Assembly: GCA_903881515.1 (NCBI GenBank) | Contig: CAIRTN010000202.1 | Location: forward strand, 1-44,454 | Source: an uncultured Rhodospirillales bacterium | GTDB taxonomy: Bacteria > Pseudomonadota > Alphaproteobacteria > Acetobacterales > Acetobacteraceae | Length of the DNA stretch: 44,454 nucleotides | Direction: 5' to 3' | Notes under the pieces: generated by a model | The model's database searches: none | Told to the model about the DNA's origin: nothing | What the model saw: the letters and a program-made list of their open reading frames with translations, nothing else | Part shown: positions 8,994 through 18,030 of the stretch, piece by piece | Position numbering within the stretch: the first letter of the stretch is position 1 | Layout of the letters: every line of letters begins with the position of its first letter | Program-made: the position numbers and the translations under genes

Positions 8994-10628
8994 CTACATG
9001 CCGCCCGGATAAGCCGGCCCGCCCCCACCTTCCGGCGTGCTCCAGTCGATATTCTGCGTCGGGTCCTTGATGTCGCAGGTTTTGCAATGCACGCAGTTCT
9101 GCGCGTTGATCTGCAGCCGCGGGGTGCCTTCCTCGGCGCCGACGATTTCGTAGACGCCGGCCGGGCAGTAGCGGGTTTCCGGGCTGCGGTAGAGCGCCCA
9201 GTTCACACTGATCGCCTTCTCCGGATCGCGCAGCCGCAGATGGATCGGCTGGTTCTCCTCGTGGTTGGTGTTGCTGATAAACACTGAGGAGTTGCGATCG
9301 AAGCTGATCTTGCCGTCGGGTTTCGGATAGACGATCGGCTGCACCGCGCTGGCATCTTTCAGTGTGGTGTTGTCGTGGTGGCGGTTGTGCAGGGTCCAGG
9401 GCGCCTTGCCGCGGAACAGGTAGGTGTCGAGCGCCGCGTTCACCAGCCCGCCCCACATGCCCCATTTGGCGAAGGCCGGGCGGACATTGCGCACGCCCCA
9501 CAGTTCATGCGCCACCCAGCTTTCGCGTAGCTTGGTCTCGTACGCCGAGGGCTCGGCCTCGCGCGCGCCGGCAAGTTGCTCGGCGATCGCCTCGGCGGCC
9601 AGCATGCCGGATTTCATCGCCGTGTGGGTGCCCTTGATCTTCGGCACGTTCAGCGTGCCGGCGGTATCGCCGATCAGGCAGCCGCCGGGGAAGGTCAGCT
9701 TCGGCAGCGACTGCCAGCCGCCCTCGCTGATCGCGCGCGCGCCATAGGCGATGCGGCGGCCGCCCTCGAAATGCTTGCGCATCTCGGGGTGGGTTTTCAG
9801 GCGCTGCATTTCCTCGAACGGCGAAAGCCAAGGGTTGGTGTAGTCGAGCCCGACGACGTAGCCGTAGGAGACGTAATTCTTGCCCCAGTGATACAGGAAC
9901 GACCCGCCGTAGACTTCGCTGGCCACTGGCCAGCCGATAGTGTGCACCACCAGGCCTGGCTGGTGATTTTCGGCCGGAACCTCCCACAGTTCCTTGATGC
10001 CGATGCCGTAGGTCTGCGGGTCGCGATCCTCGCGCAGATTGTAACGCACCATCAGCTGCTTGGTCAGGCTGCCGCGGCAGCCCTCGGCAAAGATCGTGTA
10101 GGCAGCACGCAGTTCCATGCCGCGGGCGAAATTCGGCCCGTGCGCGCCGGCGCGCGTGATGCCCATGTCGCCGGTGGCGATGCCGACGATGCGGCCATCT
10201 TCTTCCAGCAGTTCGGCGGCGGCAAAGCCGGGATAGATCTCCACGCCCAGCGCCTCGGCCTGCTGGCCGAGCCAGCGGCAGACATCGCCGAGTGAGACGA
10301 TGTAGTTGCCGTGATTATGCATCGTCGGCGGCGTTGGCAGACGGATGGAGCTGTTCTCGAACAGATAGAGGAACTTGTCGTCCGTCGCCTCGGTGACCAG
10401 CGGCGCGTCGGTGGTGCGCCAGTCCGGCAGCAGTTCGTCCAAAGCGCGGGGCTCGACGATAGCGCCGGACAGGATATGCGCGCCCACCTCGGCGCCTTTC
10501 TCCACGACACAGACGGTTGCGTCGGGCGCAACCTGCTTCAGACGGATCGCCGCTGACAGGCCCGCCGGCCCGGCACCGACGATCACGACATCGAACTCCA
10601 TCTGTTCGCGTGCTTCGAGGTCGGACAT
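8994..10628 (-). CDS. electron transfer flavoprotein-ubiquinone oxidoreductase
   Basis: FAD motif VVIVGAGPAGLSAAIRLKQ, GAIVEPRALDEL, C-terminal 4Fe-4S region NAQNCVHCKTCDIKDPTQNIDW. Confidence 0.95.
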   Translation of the reverse strand: MSDLEAREQMEFDVVIVGAGPAGLSAAIRLKQVAPDATVCVVEKGAEVGAHILSGAIVEPRALDELLPDWRTTDAPLVTEATDDKFLYLFENSSIRLPTPPTMHNHGNYIVSLGDVCRWLGQQAEALGVEIYPGFAAAELLEEDGRIVGIATGDMGITRAGAHGPNFARGMELRAAYTIFAEGCRGSLTKQLMVRYNLREDRDPQTYGIGIKELWEVPAENHQPGLVVHTIGWPVASEVYGGSFLYHWGKNYVSYGYVVGLDYTNPWLSPFEEMQRLKTHPEMRKHFEGGRRIAYGARAISEGGWQSLPKLTFPGGCLIGDTAGTLNVPKIKGTHTAMKSGMLAAEAIAEQLAGAREAEPSAYETKLRESWVAHELWGVRNVRPAFAKWGMWGGLVNAALDTYLFRGKAPWTLHNRHHDNTTLKDASAVQPIVYPKPDGKISFDRNSSVFISNTNHEENQPIHLRLRDPEKAISVNWALYRSPETRYCPAGVYEIVGAEEGTPRLQINAQNCVHCKTCDIKDPTQNIDWSTPEGGGGPAYPGGM

Positions 10629-10693
10629 GGTTCCTCCTGCTTCGGCCCACGTAGGGCTGGGCCACATCACCATTTACGCAGCCCTCGCGAGTT

Positions 10694-11524
10694 GTGCAAA
10701 AGCTGATAGCGGAGAACAGTATCGCGATGGAGAGCATGCACGCGGCCCTGGCCGCCCTGCGCCTGCAGATCGAGTGGGGAGCGGACGAGGCGCTGGAGAT
10801 GGCGCCGGTGGACCGGATGGTGATTCGCGCGCCCGCGCCGCCTCGGCCGATGACGCCTCCCCCACAGCGCCCGGTGGCGGCGCCTGCCCCCGTCGCCGTA
10901 CCACCGCCAGCCAGCCAGAGCGCGCGGGATATCGCCAACGCAGCGAACACGTTCGAGGAACTGCGCGCCGCGCTGGCGGGGTTCGATGGCTGCCCGCTGT
11001 CGCATACCGCGACCAAGCTCGTGTTTGCCGATGGCAATGCCGACTCGGGGCTGATGCTGGTCGGCGAAGGCCCGGGCGCGGAGGAGGACCGGGCGGGGCT
11101 GCCGTTCGTCGGGCCGTCGGGGCAGTTGCTGGACCGGATGCTGGCCAGCATCGGCCTTGACCGCACGAAATGCCTGATCACCAACCTCATCCCCTGGCGC
11201 CCGCCCGGCAATCGGAACCCGACCGACGCCGAGGTGATGACCTGCCTGCCGTTCCTGCTGCGCCACATTGCCTTGGTGCGGCCGCGCCGGCTGGTGCTGC
11301 TGGGCAAGCTGTCGGCCAGTGCGCTGACCGGCAACAAGGCCGGCATCCTGCGCATGCGCGGCAAATGGACCGAGGTGCATGTGCCCGGCCTGCCCGCGCC
11401 AATTCCCGCGCTGCCGATGCTGCACCCCGCCTATCTGCTGCGCACCCCCGGCGCGAAACGCGATGCCTGGGCCGATCTGCTGCTACTGCGCCGCACAATC
11501 GACAAGGATTTGTCAACTTTCTGA
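10694..11524 (+). CDS. uracil-DNA glycosylase, family-4-like
   Basis: GEGPGAEEDRAGLPFVGPSGQLLDRML, NLIPWRPPGNRNPT, MLHPAYLLR; Pro-rich N-terminal linker. Confidence 0.88.
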   Translation: MQKLIAENSIAMESMHAALAALRLQIEWGADEALEMAPVDRMVIRAPAPPRPMTPPPQRPVAAPAPVAVPPPASQSARDIANAANTFEELRAALAGFDGCPLSHTATKLVFADGNADSGLMLVGEGPGAEEDRAGLPFVGPSGQLLDRMLASIGLDRTKCLITNLIPWRPPGNRNPTDAEVMTCLPFLLRHIALVRPRRLVLLGKLSASALTGNKAGILRMRGKWTEVHVPGLPAPIPALPMLHPAYLLRTPGAKRDAWADLLLLRRTIDKDLSTF

Positions 11525-11607
11525 TCGCAGACTGCCCGCCAAGCGGCTGACAAAAGGTGGGCATGCATTATTTTCGAGATTCGTCGCACACGCAGGGGTT
11601 GCGTCCC

Positions 11608-13485
11608 ATGGATGCGCTGTGTAGGGCAGCCGTCATGCGAGGGATCGGATTTACGCTCTCCCGCCTTCCCGCCGCCCGGGCATTCATTGCCGGGGTCGCG
11701 ATTCTGGCCGGTGCTTCGGCCGAGAAGGCGCACGCCCAGGGTTTGAATGGCAACGATGATACCGCGTTCGCGGTACCACCCGTGGCCCCGCGCGGGTCCG
11801 CCGGCGTGGCCTTGCCGCAGCCTTTGCCGCCCAGCGATGCCACGCGGCTGCGCCGGATCTTCGCGTTCCAGAGCAGCGGGCGCATCGCCGAGGCGATCCA
11901 GGAAGCCGGATTGTTCGACAGTTCCACCCCGCTGGGACAAGGCATGCTCGGCCATGTCCTCGCCCAGCGATATCTCGGTCCGCAAACCAAATCCACTGCA
12001 CCGCAACTGCGCGCCTGGCTCGAGTCGTGGCCGGGACTGCCGGACGCGCCGGCGATCCACGCGTTGCTCAGCTTGCGCCTGCCGCGCGGACAGGTGCCGC
12101 CGCCGCCGGTGCTGATCAGCCTCAGCACCACCGCTCAGGCCGATGACAGCGCAGTCCCGGTGCCCGAGGAGACCGAGCCGGCCGAGCGGATGCCGGTGCG
12201 CAACCGCGCGCTCGAACGCAGCGTCTGCGATGCGGCGCGCGCCGGCGGGGCCGCGGCGGTAAACAAGGTTCTGGCTCAGGCCCGCGGCCTGGCGCCGGGC
12301 TATGCCTCGCTGCTGCGCGGCGAGGCGGCGCGGGTGCTGTTCGCCCTGAACCGTGATCAGGATGCTTATGACGTGGCGCTGCCCGGTGTCGGCGCGCCCG
12401 GCAGCGATACCGCGGGGCTCGCCGGCTATATGGCCGGACTTGCGGCCTGGCGGATGCAGAAGCCGGAACTCGCCCTGCCGATGTTCGAGGCGTCGTGGAT
12501 GGCTGGGCTGACCACCTCCTCGCTGCGCGCCGGCGCCGCGTTCTGGGCGGCACGGACGCATTTGGCAACGCGCGATCCGCTGGGCTGGTACGGCTGGATG
12601 CAGCGCGCCGGCGATGAGGAACGCACGTTCTACGGCATTCTGGCCCGCCGGGTGCAGGGCCTCGATCTCGATCTGCGCGCCGGACGGCGGGAGGTGCTGG
12701 GCGAGGCCGATGTCGCCGCTGTCGCCGCCACCGATGCCGGGCTGCGCGCCTTCGCGCTGTTGCAGATCGGCCAGATCGGCCGTGCCGATGCCGAACTGCG
12801 TTTGCTCTGGCCGCAGGCGCAGACCACGCCGACGCTGGCGCGCGCGATCATGCTGGTCGCCGAACGCGCCGGCCTGGTCGATCTCGCGGCCCAACTGGCC
12901 GATCTCGTGCAGGCCGCCGACGAACGTCCGCGCGACATGATGCGCTTTCCGGTGCCGCATCTGCGCCCGCGTGGGGGCTTCATCGCCGACCCCGCTTTGG
13001 TCTACGGCGTCGCGCGCACCGAATCGAACTTCGATGCCGGCACGGTGTCCTCGGCCGGGGCGCGCGGGGTGATGCAGATCATGCCGGCCACCGCGCGGTT
13101 CATCGGCTCCGGCGCCGAGGGACGCGTCACGCTGCGCGATCCGGCGGTGAATCTCGATCTCGGGCAGCGCTATCTGGCCTATCTGGCCGGGCTCGACGTG
13201 GTGGGCGGCGATCTGGTGCGTGTGCTGGCCAGCTATAATTCCGGGCCGTGCAATTTCGGCCGCTGGAGCAACGCCGTGCAGGACCGCGGCGACCCCTTGC
13301 TGTTCCTCGAGGCCATCCCGGTCGATGAGACGCGGGCCTATATCCCGCGCGTGCTCGCTTATACCTGGATCTATGCCGCACGGCTGCGCATGCCCGCACC
13401 CAGCCTGGACGAACTCGCTGCCGGCACCTGGCCGCGCTATCATCCGTTCGAGACCGCGCAGGGGCCGGCCACGCTCCTGAACTGA
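11608..13485 (+). CDS. lytic transglycosylase (SLT domain)
   Basis: Signal-like N-terminus; SLT motifs ARTESNFDAGTVSSAGARGVMQIMPATA, LASYNSGPCNFGRW; ORF opens at 11557, start MDALCRAA at 11608 also in frame. Confidence 0.85.
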   Translation: MDALCRAAVMRGIGFTLSRLPAARAFIAGVAILAGASAEKAHAQGLNGNDDTAFAVPPVAPRGSAGVALPQPLPPSDATRLRRIFAFQSSGRIAEAIQEAGLFDSSTPLGQGMLGHVLAQRYLGPQTKSTAPQLRAWLESWPGLPDAPAIHALLSLRLPRGQVPPPPVLISLSTTAQADDSAVPVPEETEPAERMPVRNRALERSVCDAARAGGAAAVNKVLAQARGLAPGYASLLRGEAARVLFALNRDQDAYDVALPGVGAPGSDTAGLAGYMAGLAAWRMQKPELALPMFEASWMAGLTTSSLRAGAAFWAARTHLATRDPLGWYGWMQRAGDEERTFYGILARRVQGLDLDLRAGRREVLGEADVAAVAATDAGLRAFALLQIGQIGRADAELRLLWPQAQTTPTLARAIMLVAERAGLVDLAAQLADLVQAADERPRDMMRFPVPHLRPRGGFIADPALVYGVARTESNFDAGTVSSAGARGVMQIMPATARFIGSGAEGRVTLRDPAVNLDLGQRYLAYLAGLDVVGGDLVRVLASYNSGPCNFGRWSNAVQDRGDPLLFLEAIPVDETRAYIPRVLAYTWIYAARLRMPAPSLDELAAGTWPRYHPFETAQGPATLLN

Positions 13486-13498
13486 CAGGAGAGCCGCC

Positions 13499-14044
13499 AT
13501 GTCGCGCATCGACGAATCCCGCCCGTTCCTGCCCGTCAGCATCGCCGTGCTGACGGTGTCGGACACCCGCACGCTGGACAACGACACCTCCGGCGCGACG
13601 CTCGCCGCGCGGGTCACCGGTGCCGGGCACCGGCTGGCCGCGCGCGAGATCGAGAAGGATGATGCGGAGTCGATCGCTGTCATCCTCAACCGCTGGATCG
13701 ACGATCCGGCGATCGACGTGGTGATCACCACCGGCGGCACCGGAATCACCGGGCGCGATGTCACCCCCGAAGCGTTCTCACGCGTGCTGGAGAAAACCAT
13801 CGAGGGCTTCGGCGAGTTGTTCCGCATGCTGAGCTACCAGAAGATCGGCACCTCGACGATGCAGTCCCGCGCTATCGGCGGCGTGTCACGCGGCACTTAT
13901 CTGTTCGCGCTACCGGGCAGCACCGGGGCCGTGAAGGACGCCTGGGACGACATCCTGGTCTGGCAGCTCGATAACCGACACCGGCCCTGCAACCTCGTGG
14001 AACTGATGCCGCGGCTGCAGGAGCACCTGAAGGCCGCGTCCTAG
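13499..14044 (+). CDS. moaB: molybdenum cofactor biosynthesis protein MoaB
   Basis: VLTVSDTRTLDNDTSG, ITTGGTGITGRDVTPEA, ALPGSTGAVKDAWD; SD-like aggagag upstream. Confidence 0.93.
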   Translation: MSRIDESRPFLPVSIAVLTVSDTRTLDNDTSGATLAARVTGAGHRLAAREIEKDDAESIAVILNRWIDDPAIDVVITTGGTGITGRDVTPEAFSRVLEKTIEGFGELFRMLSYQKIGTSTMQSRAIGGVSRGTYLFALPGSTGAVKDAWDDILVWQLDNRHRPCNLVELMPRLQEHLKAAS

Positions 14045-14721
14045 AGCGTTTCGCCGACGCGGGCGACCAGGGCTTCGCGCGCGGCGCGGGTGGCTGCTCC
14101 GCGGGTGCGGACGGCTTGCAGTATTTCAGGCGCGGCGGTTTGCGGTGTGCCGGAATCGAATGGCGGTGCGGGCGAATATTCGATCTGCAGCTGCACGGCT
14201 TTGGCCACTGCCTCGCCGCACATTTCCGCCACCAAAGTGAGCGCGAAATCGATCCCAGCGGTGACGCCGCCGCCGGTGAACAGGTTGCCGTCGCGCACCA
14301 CGCGGCCCTGGGTCGGGATCGCGCCGAGCCCGGCCAGCAGGTCGTGCGCCGACCAGTGCGTCGTCGCCCGTTTGCCCTTCAGCAGGCCCGCCGCGCCCAG
14401 CACCAGCGCGCCGGTGCAGACCGAGGTGACATAGCGCGCTGCCGCGGCCTGTTGGCACAGGAACGCCAGCACATCGGCATCTTCCATCTGCGCCGAAACG
14501 CCCGGGCCGCCGGGGACGCAGATCACATCGAGCTGCGGGCAGTCCGACATCAGCGTATCCGGCAGCAGGCCGAGACCGGTCTCGGCGCGCACCGGCTCCA
14601 GCGTGCGCGCGATCAGCAGCGTGCGGATGCCGGGCGTTTTGCGGAACACCTCGTAGGGACCGGTTAGGTCCAGCTGGGTCAGATCGGGAAACAGCAACAG
14701 CCCGACAGTGATCTGCGACAT
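14041..14721 (-). CDS. DJ-1/PfpI superfamily protein, isonitrile-hydratase-like
   Basis: GLLLFPDLTQLDLTGPYEVF, nucleophile-elbow Cys in SVCTGALVLGAAGLL; start MSQITVG. Confidence 0.85.
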   Translation of the reverse strand: MSQITVGLLLFPDLTQLDLTGPYEVFRKTPGIRTLLIARTLEPVRAETGLGLLPDTLMSDCPQLDVICVPGGPGVSAQMEDADVLAFLCQQAAAARYVTSVCTGALVLGAAGLLKGKRATTHWSAHDLLAGLGAIPTQGRVVRDGNLFTGGGVTAGIDFALTLVAEMCGEAVAKAVQLQIEYSPAPPFDSGTPQTAAPEILQAVRTRGAATRAAREALVARVGETL

Positions 14722-14764
14722 CGCACCTCTCCGTGTTGCGACGAGCCTAGTTCGGGTGTGGTGG

Positions 14765-14788
14765 GAACAAAATGTTGCTGTTTTGTTC
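14765..14788. promoter_or_regulatory. perfect inverted repeat GAACAAAA-N8-TTTTGTTC, candidate operator
   Basis: Read directly from sequence; abuts TTGACG (14789-14794), a candidate -35, with CATGTT 17 nt downstream. Confidence 0.6.
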
Positions 14789-14824
14789 TTGACGCTGATG
14801 AGACGCCGCGCCATGTTTCGTACC

Positions 14825-14839
14825 GAACGAAAGAGGAAC
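14825..14839 (+). promoter_or_regulatory. candidate alphaproteobacterial LexA (SOS) box GAAC-N7-GAAC
   Basis: gaacgaaagaggaac lies 6 bp upstream of the radical SAM ATG (14846). Confidence 0.5.
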
Positions 14840-14845
14840 ACGCAG

Positions 14846-16111
14846 ATGCGCGAGTTCGATCGGCCCGGCCCCATCATCGAAGGCGATCTGGCGCGAGAGA
14901 TCGACGAGTACGAGCTGCATGCCCTGGAATATGCCGGCATGATCAACGAGGCGCCGCGCCGTGGCGAGGCATCGCGACGTGACCGGCCGTCGCTGGCGAT
15001 CCCGCCGCGCCCGCCGGTGGTGCCCTCGATGCCCGCGCGCCGCGGCCGGGGCGCCACGGTCAATCCGCCGAACCGGTTCGAGAAGACCGAGGCCGCGCCG
15101 TTCGACGATGGCTGGAAAACGCTGGACGTCGACTTCACCGATCTGCCGCCGCTGCCGACCACGCTGACCCGCGATTCCGCGCGCAGCGTGATCACCTATA
15201 ACCAGTCGCCCGATGTCGGATTCGACCGGGCGATCAATCCGTATCGTGGCTGCGAGCATGGCTGCGTCTACTGCTATGCCCGGCCCAGCCATGCCTATCT
15301 CGGCTACTCGCCGGGGCTGGATTTCGAAACCAAGCTACTGTTCAAACCCGAAGTTGCCGACTTGCTGGAACGCGAATTACGCAAGCCCGGCTACGTGCCT
15401 CGCCCGATCGCGCTCGGCACCAATACCGACCCGTATCAGCCGGTGGACCGCACCTTGAAGCTAACCCGCGCGGTGCTGGAGGTTCTGGACCGGTTCAATC
15501 ATCCGGTCACCATCGTCACCAAATCCGCCGGCGTGCTGCGTGATGCCGACATTCTGCAATCCATGGCCAAGCGCAATCTGGTGCGGGTCTGCCTATCGGT
15601 CACCACGCTCGATCCGGCGTTGGCGCGGCGGATGGAACCGCGCGCCGCAACCCCGGCGCGCCGGCTGCAGGCGCTGGGCGAGCTGACCCGGCTGGGTATT
15701 CCCAGCGGGGTGATGGCGGCGCCGATGATCCCGGGGCTGAACGACGCCGAGCTGGAGAAGATCTTGGAATCCGCGTCACGCGCCGGGGCGGGATGGGGCG
15801 GCTACATCCTGCTGCGCCTGCCGCATGAGCTGAAGCAGATCTTCGAGACCTGGCTGCAGGAGCACTTTCCCGATCGCGCAAAGCGCGTGCTGGAACTGAT
15901 CCGCGAAACCCGGGCCGGCGCGCTGAGCGATGCGAAATACGGCCAGCGTTTCACCGGCACCGGGGTCTATGCCGACATGCTGGCCAAGCGGTTCACCCGG
16001 GCTGCAAAGCAATGGGGACTGGACCAGACAAGCTCGCTGGATTGCAGCCAGTTCCGCGTGCCGCCAACGGCCAGCCAGGGTTTTGCCGAGGCGCAGCTCT
16101 CACTGTTCTAA
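14846..16111 (+). CDS. PA0069/Rv2578c-like radical SAM protein (COG1533, SplB-like)
   Basis: NPYRGCEHGCVYCYARPSHAYLGYSPGLDFETKL (CxxxCxxC cluster motif), LGTNTDPYQP, VTIVTKS. Confidence 0.93.
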   Translation: MREFDRPGPIIEGDLAREIDEYELHALEYAGMINEAPRRGEASRRDRPSLAIPPRPPVVPSMPARRGRGATVNPPNRFEKTEAAPFDDGWKTLDVDFTDLPPLPTTLTRDSARSVITYNQSPDVGFDRAINPYRGCEHGCVYCYARPSHAYLGYSPGLDFETKLLFKPEVADLLERELRKPGYVPRPIALGTNTDPYQPVDRTLKLTRAVLEVLDRFNHPVTIVTKSAGVLRDADILQSMAKRNLVRVCLSVTTLDPALARRMEPRAATPARRLQALGELTRLGIPSGVMAAPMIPGLNDAELEKILESASRAGAGWGGYILLRLPHELKQIFETWLQEHFPDRAKRVLELIRETRAGALSDAKYGQRFTGTGVYADMLAKRFTRAAKQWGLDQTSSLDCSQFRVPPTASQGFAEAQLSLF

Positions 16112-16458
16112 TCGATGGGAATGAACAGTGAGTGCCGCATCTTGCCGTCGATCGCCTGCGAGCAATGGCCCTTGCCGTGGGTATCCTCGACCAGGAAGAT
16201 TTCGCCCGGCCCGATCACCCGCGTTTCGCCGTCGCTGACGGTGATCTTCACCGCGGCATCGAGGTTGACGATGTATTGCCGCCGCGGTGCGGGGTGCCAG
16301 TCGTAATCGTAGGTGCCGGGTGTTTCGCGGAAGATGATGCCGGTCGCCGGCATGCGGGCAGAGATCTTGCCGCCCGGGCCTTCGGCGGCCCAGTCGATCT
16401 CGATATCGCCCCAATGGGTTTCCCCGGCGTCGTCGACGTAGAGGTGGTGGATATGCAT
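16108..16458 (-). CDS. cupin-fold protein
   Basis: 116 aa; DYDWHPAPRRQYIVNLDA...GPGEIFLVEDTHGKGH. Confidence 0.75.
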   Translation of the reverse strand: MHIHHLYVDDAGETHWGDIEIDWAAEGPGGKISARMPATGIIFRETPGTYDYDWHPAPRRQYIVNLDAAVKITVSDGETRVIGPGEIFLVEDTHGKGHCSQAIDGKMRHSLFIPID

Positions 16459-16492
16459 CGTCTCGTTTCCTTTTAATTCGATCCAGCCGGTG

Positions 16493-17302
16493 TCAGGACT
16501 TCATGCCCTGCACCGTCCATTGCAGCGGCAGCGGATTGGCCTGCAGCTCGCCATGCCGCGGTTCGCTGAAGTCGACGATCAGCACCACGCTGCCCGACCA
16601 CATCAGCAGCAACAGGCCGGTCAGCACGATCTGCCGCACGCCGGACAGGCCGAACTGATAGCCGAGTGCGCCGAACGACAGCATCGAGAGTGCGCCGATC
16701 GACAGCATCGAGCCAGCCATCAGCATCAGGCGCACGGGCACCTGGCTTTCCAACGCGAAAAGCTGCGCCAGCGCGGTGTCGAACATCTCGTTCACCGCCG
16801 TGATCAACTGCGCCGAAATCACCGTCGGCGCCGCGTGGGCGATAATCGTGGTTTGCTGCCAGATCCGCTCCTGCAACGCGTTCGTCCGTGCCAGCAGCCG
16901 CGCCTCCTGCTCGTGATCCGAGGTGGCGGCATAGTCCGCCCGGACGCGGGCATAGTCGGCGATGACCGGAGCGAGCGGTTCACGCGCGGGATCGGCGGCG
17001 AGTTGCGCCCGCAGCCAAGCCGTGCCGATCGCGTTCGCCTCTTTGACGACGTCATCGCGCCGCGTCTCGAACCGGGTCTGGGCGAAGCTGATCGTCAAGC
17101 CCAGGGTGAAGGCGAGCAGGCTGAGCATAGCGGTCGTCAGGGTCGAAACGGCGGAGGTCTCGGAACTGGTGAGCGCGCGCCGCCGTGCCCGCGATCGGCC
17201 AGTGTGAAACCCGGCCTCACAGGTCGCCAGCAGGGTTGTAAATGCCGCGACAAAAAGCAGCGGCAGGTCAGCTGCGGTTAGCCAGACGACGAGCGCGTCC
17301 AT
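16493..17302 (-). CDS. DUF4239-like membrane protein
   Basis: 269 aa; N- and C-terminal TM segments, ANAIGTAWLRAQL pattern of bestrophin-like DUF4239 proteins. Confidence 0.75.
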   Translation of the reverse strand: MDALVVWLTAADLPLLFVAAFTTLLATCEAGFHTGRSRARRRALTSSETSAVSTLTTAMLSLLAFTLGLTISFAQTRFETRRDDVVKEANAIGTAWLRAQLAADPAREPLAPVIADYARVRADYAATSDHEQEARLLARTNALQERIWQQTTIIAHAAPTVISAQLITAVNEMFDTALAQLFALESQVPVRLMLMAGSMLSIGALSMLSFGALGYQFGLSGVRQIVLTGLLLLMWSGSVVLIVDFSEPRHGELQANPLPLQWTVQGMKS

Positions 17303-17303
17303 C

Positions 17304-17990
17304 TCAACCGCCGATGATCACCGCAGACTCAACCGCGCGGCGCCCACCATCGCTCATCGTCAGCCCGTCGCGCACTTTCTGTTCCATCACCGCCTCCGCC
17401 GCGCGCACCCGGGTAAGACTTGCCAGTACCTCCACGGCCCTTGCCGCCGGCACGATCACCACGCCGTCGGCGTCGCCCACCACAATGTCGCCCGGGCAGG
17501 CCTGCACGCCGCCGAGCACCACCGGTGCGCCGACCACGCCCGGCCCGTTCAGCGCCGGGGAGTTCGGCTGGATGCCCATGGCGAACAGCGGCATTCCGGC
17601 CGCCACGATGCCGGCGCGGTCGCGTGCCAGACCATCGGTGACGAACGCCGCGACGCCCTTGTTCTTCATCATCCCGGCCGCCAGATCGCCGATCACCGCG
17701 GTGCCGGTGAACGCGTCGCAGGCGCACAGGATGACGTCGCCGGGCTCAGCCTCGGCCAGCGCGCCGAACATCGCGGCGATATCGGCGGGATAGGCGTAAG
17801 CCGTCAACGCCGGGCCGCAAAATACCGCGTTGGCGGGATCGAGCGGCTTGATCCGCCAATCCACCGCGCCGCGCCCCTGCATGGCGTCGGCCAGATGCGA
17901 GGTCTGCGCGCCGCGGAACTGCGCGACCAAGGCCGGGTCCGGCCGCTTCCAGCCACGATGGATGGTCAGGATGGGTGGGTTGTCGATCAT
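17304..17990 (-). CDS. RraA family protein (HMG aldolase/RraA-like)
   Basis: HLADAMQGRGAVD, GAPVVLGGVQACPGDIVVGDADGVVIVPAARA. Confidence 0.9.
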   Translation of the reverse strand: MIDNPPILTIHRGWKRPDPALVAQFRGAQTSHLADAMQGRGAVDWRIKPLDPANAVFCGPALTAYAYPADIAAMFGALAEAEPGDVILCACDAFTGTAVIGDLAAGMMKNKGVAAFVTDGLARDRAGIVAAGMPLFAMGIQPNSPALNGPGVVGAPVVLGGVQACPGDIVVGDADGVVIVPAARAVEVLASLTRVRAAEAVMEQKVRDGLTMSDGGRRAVESAVIIGG

Positions 17991-18030
17991 GGCGCGTCCT
18001 CCGTTTCGCCGAAGTCTGCGCGGCCTGGGC

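Noticed and set aside
10644-10663. Inverted repeat GGCCCA-N8-TGGGCC between ETF-QO and UDG genes
   Set aside because: GC-only 6-bp arms are expected often by chance in this composition; no further support.
11431-13827. 798-aa minus-strand ORF antisense to lytic transglycosylase and moaB
   Set aside because: Arg/Gln/His/Ala-rich, no domain; lies opposite two well-supported genes. Typical high-GC antisense artefact.
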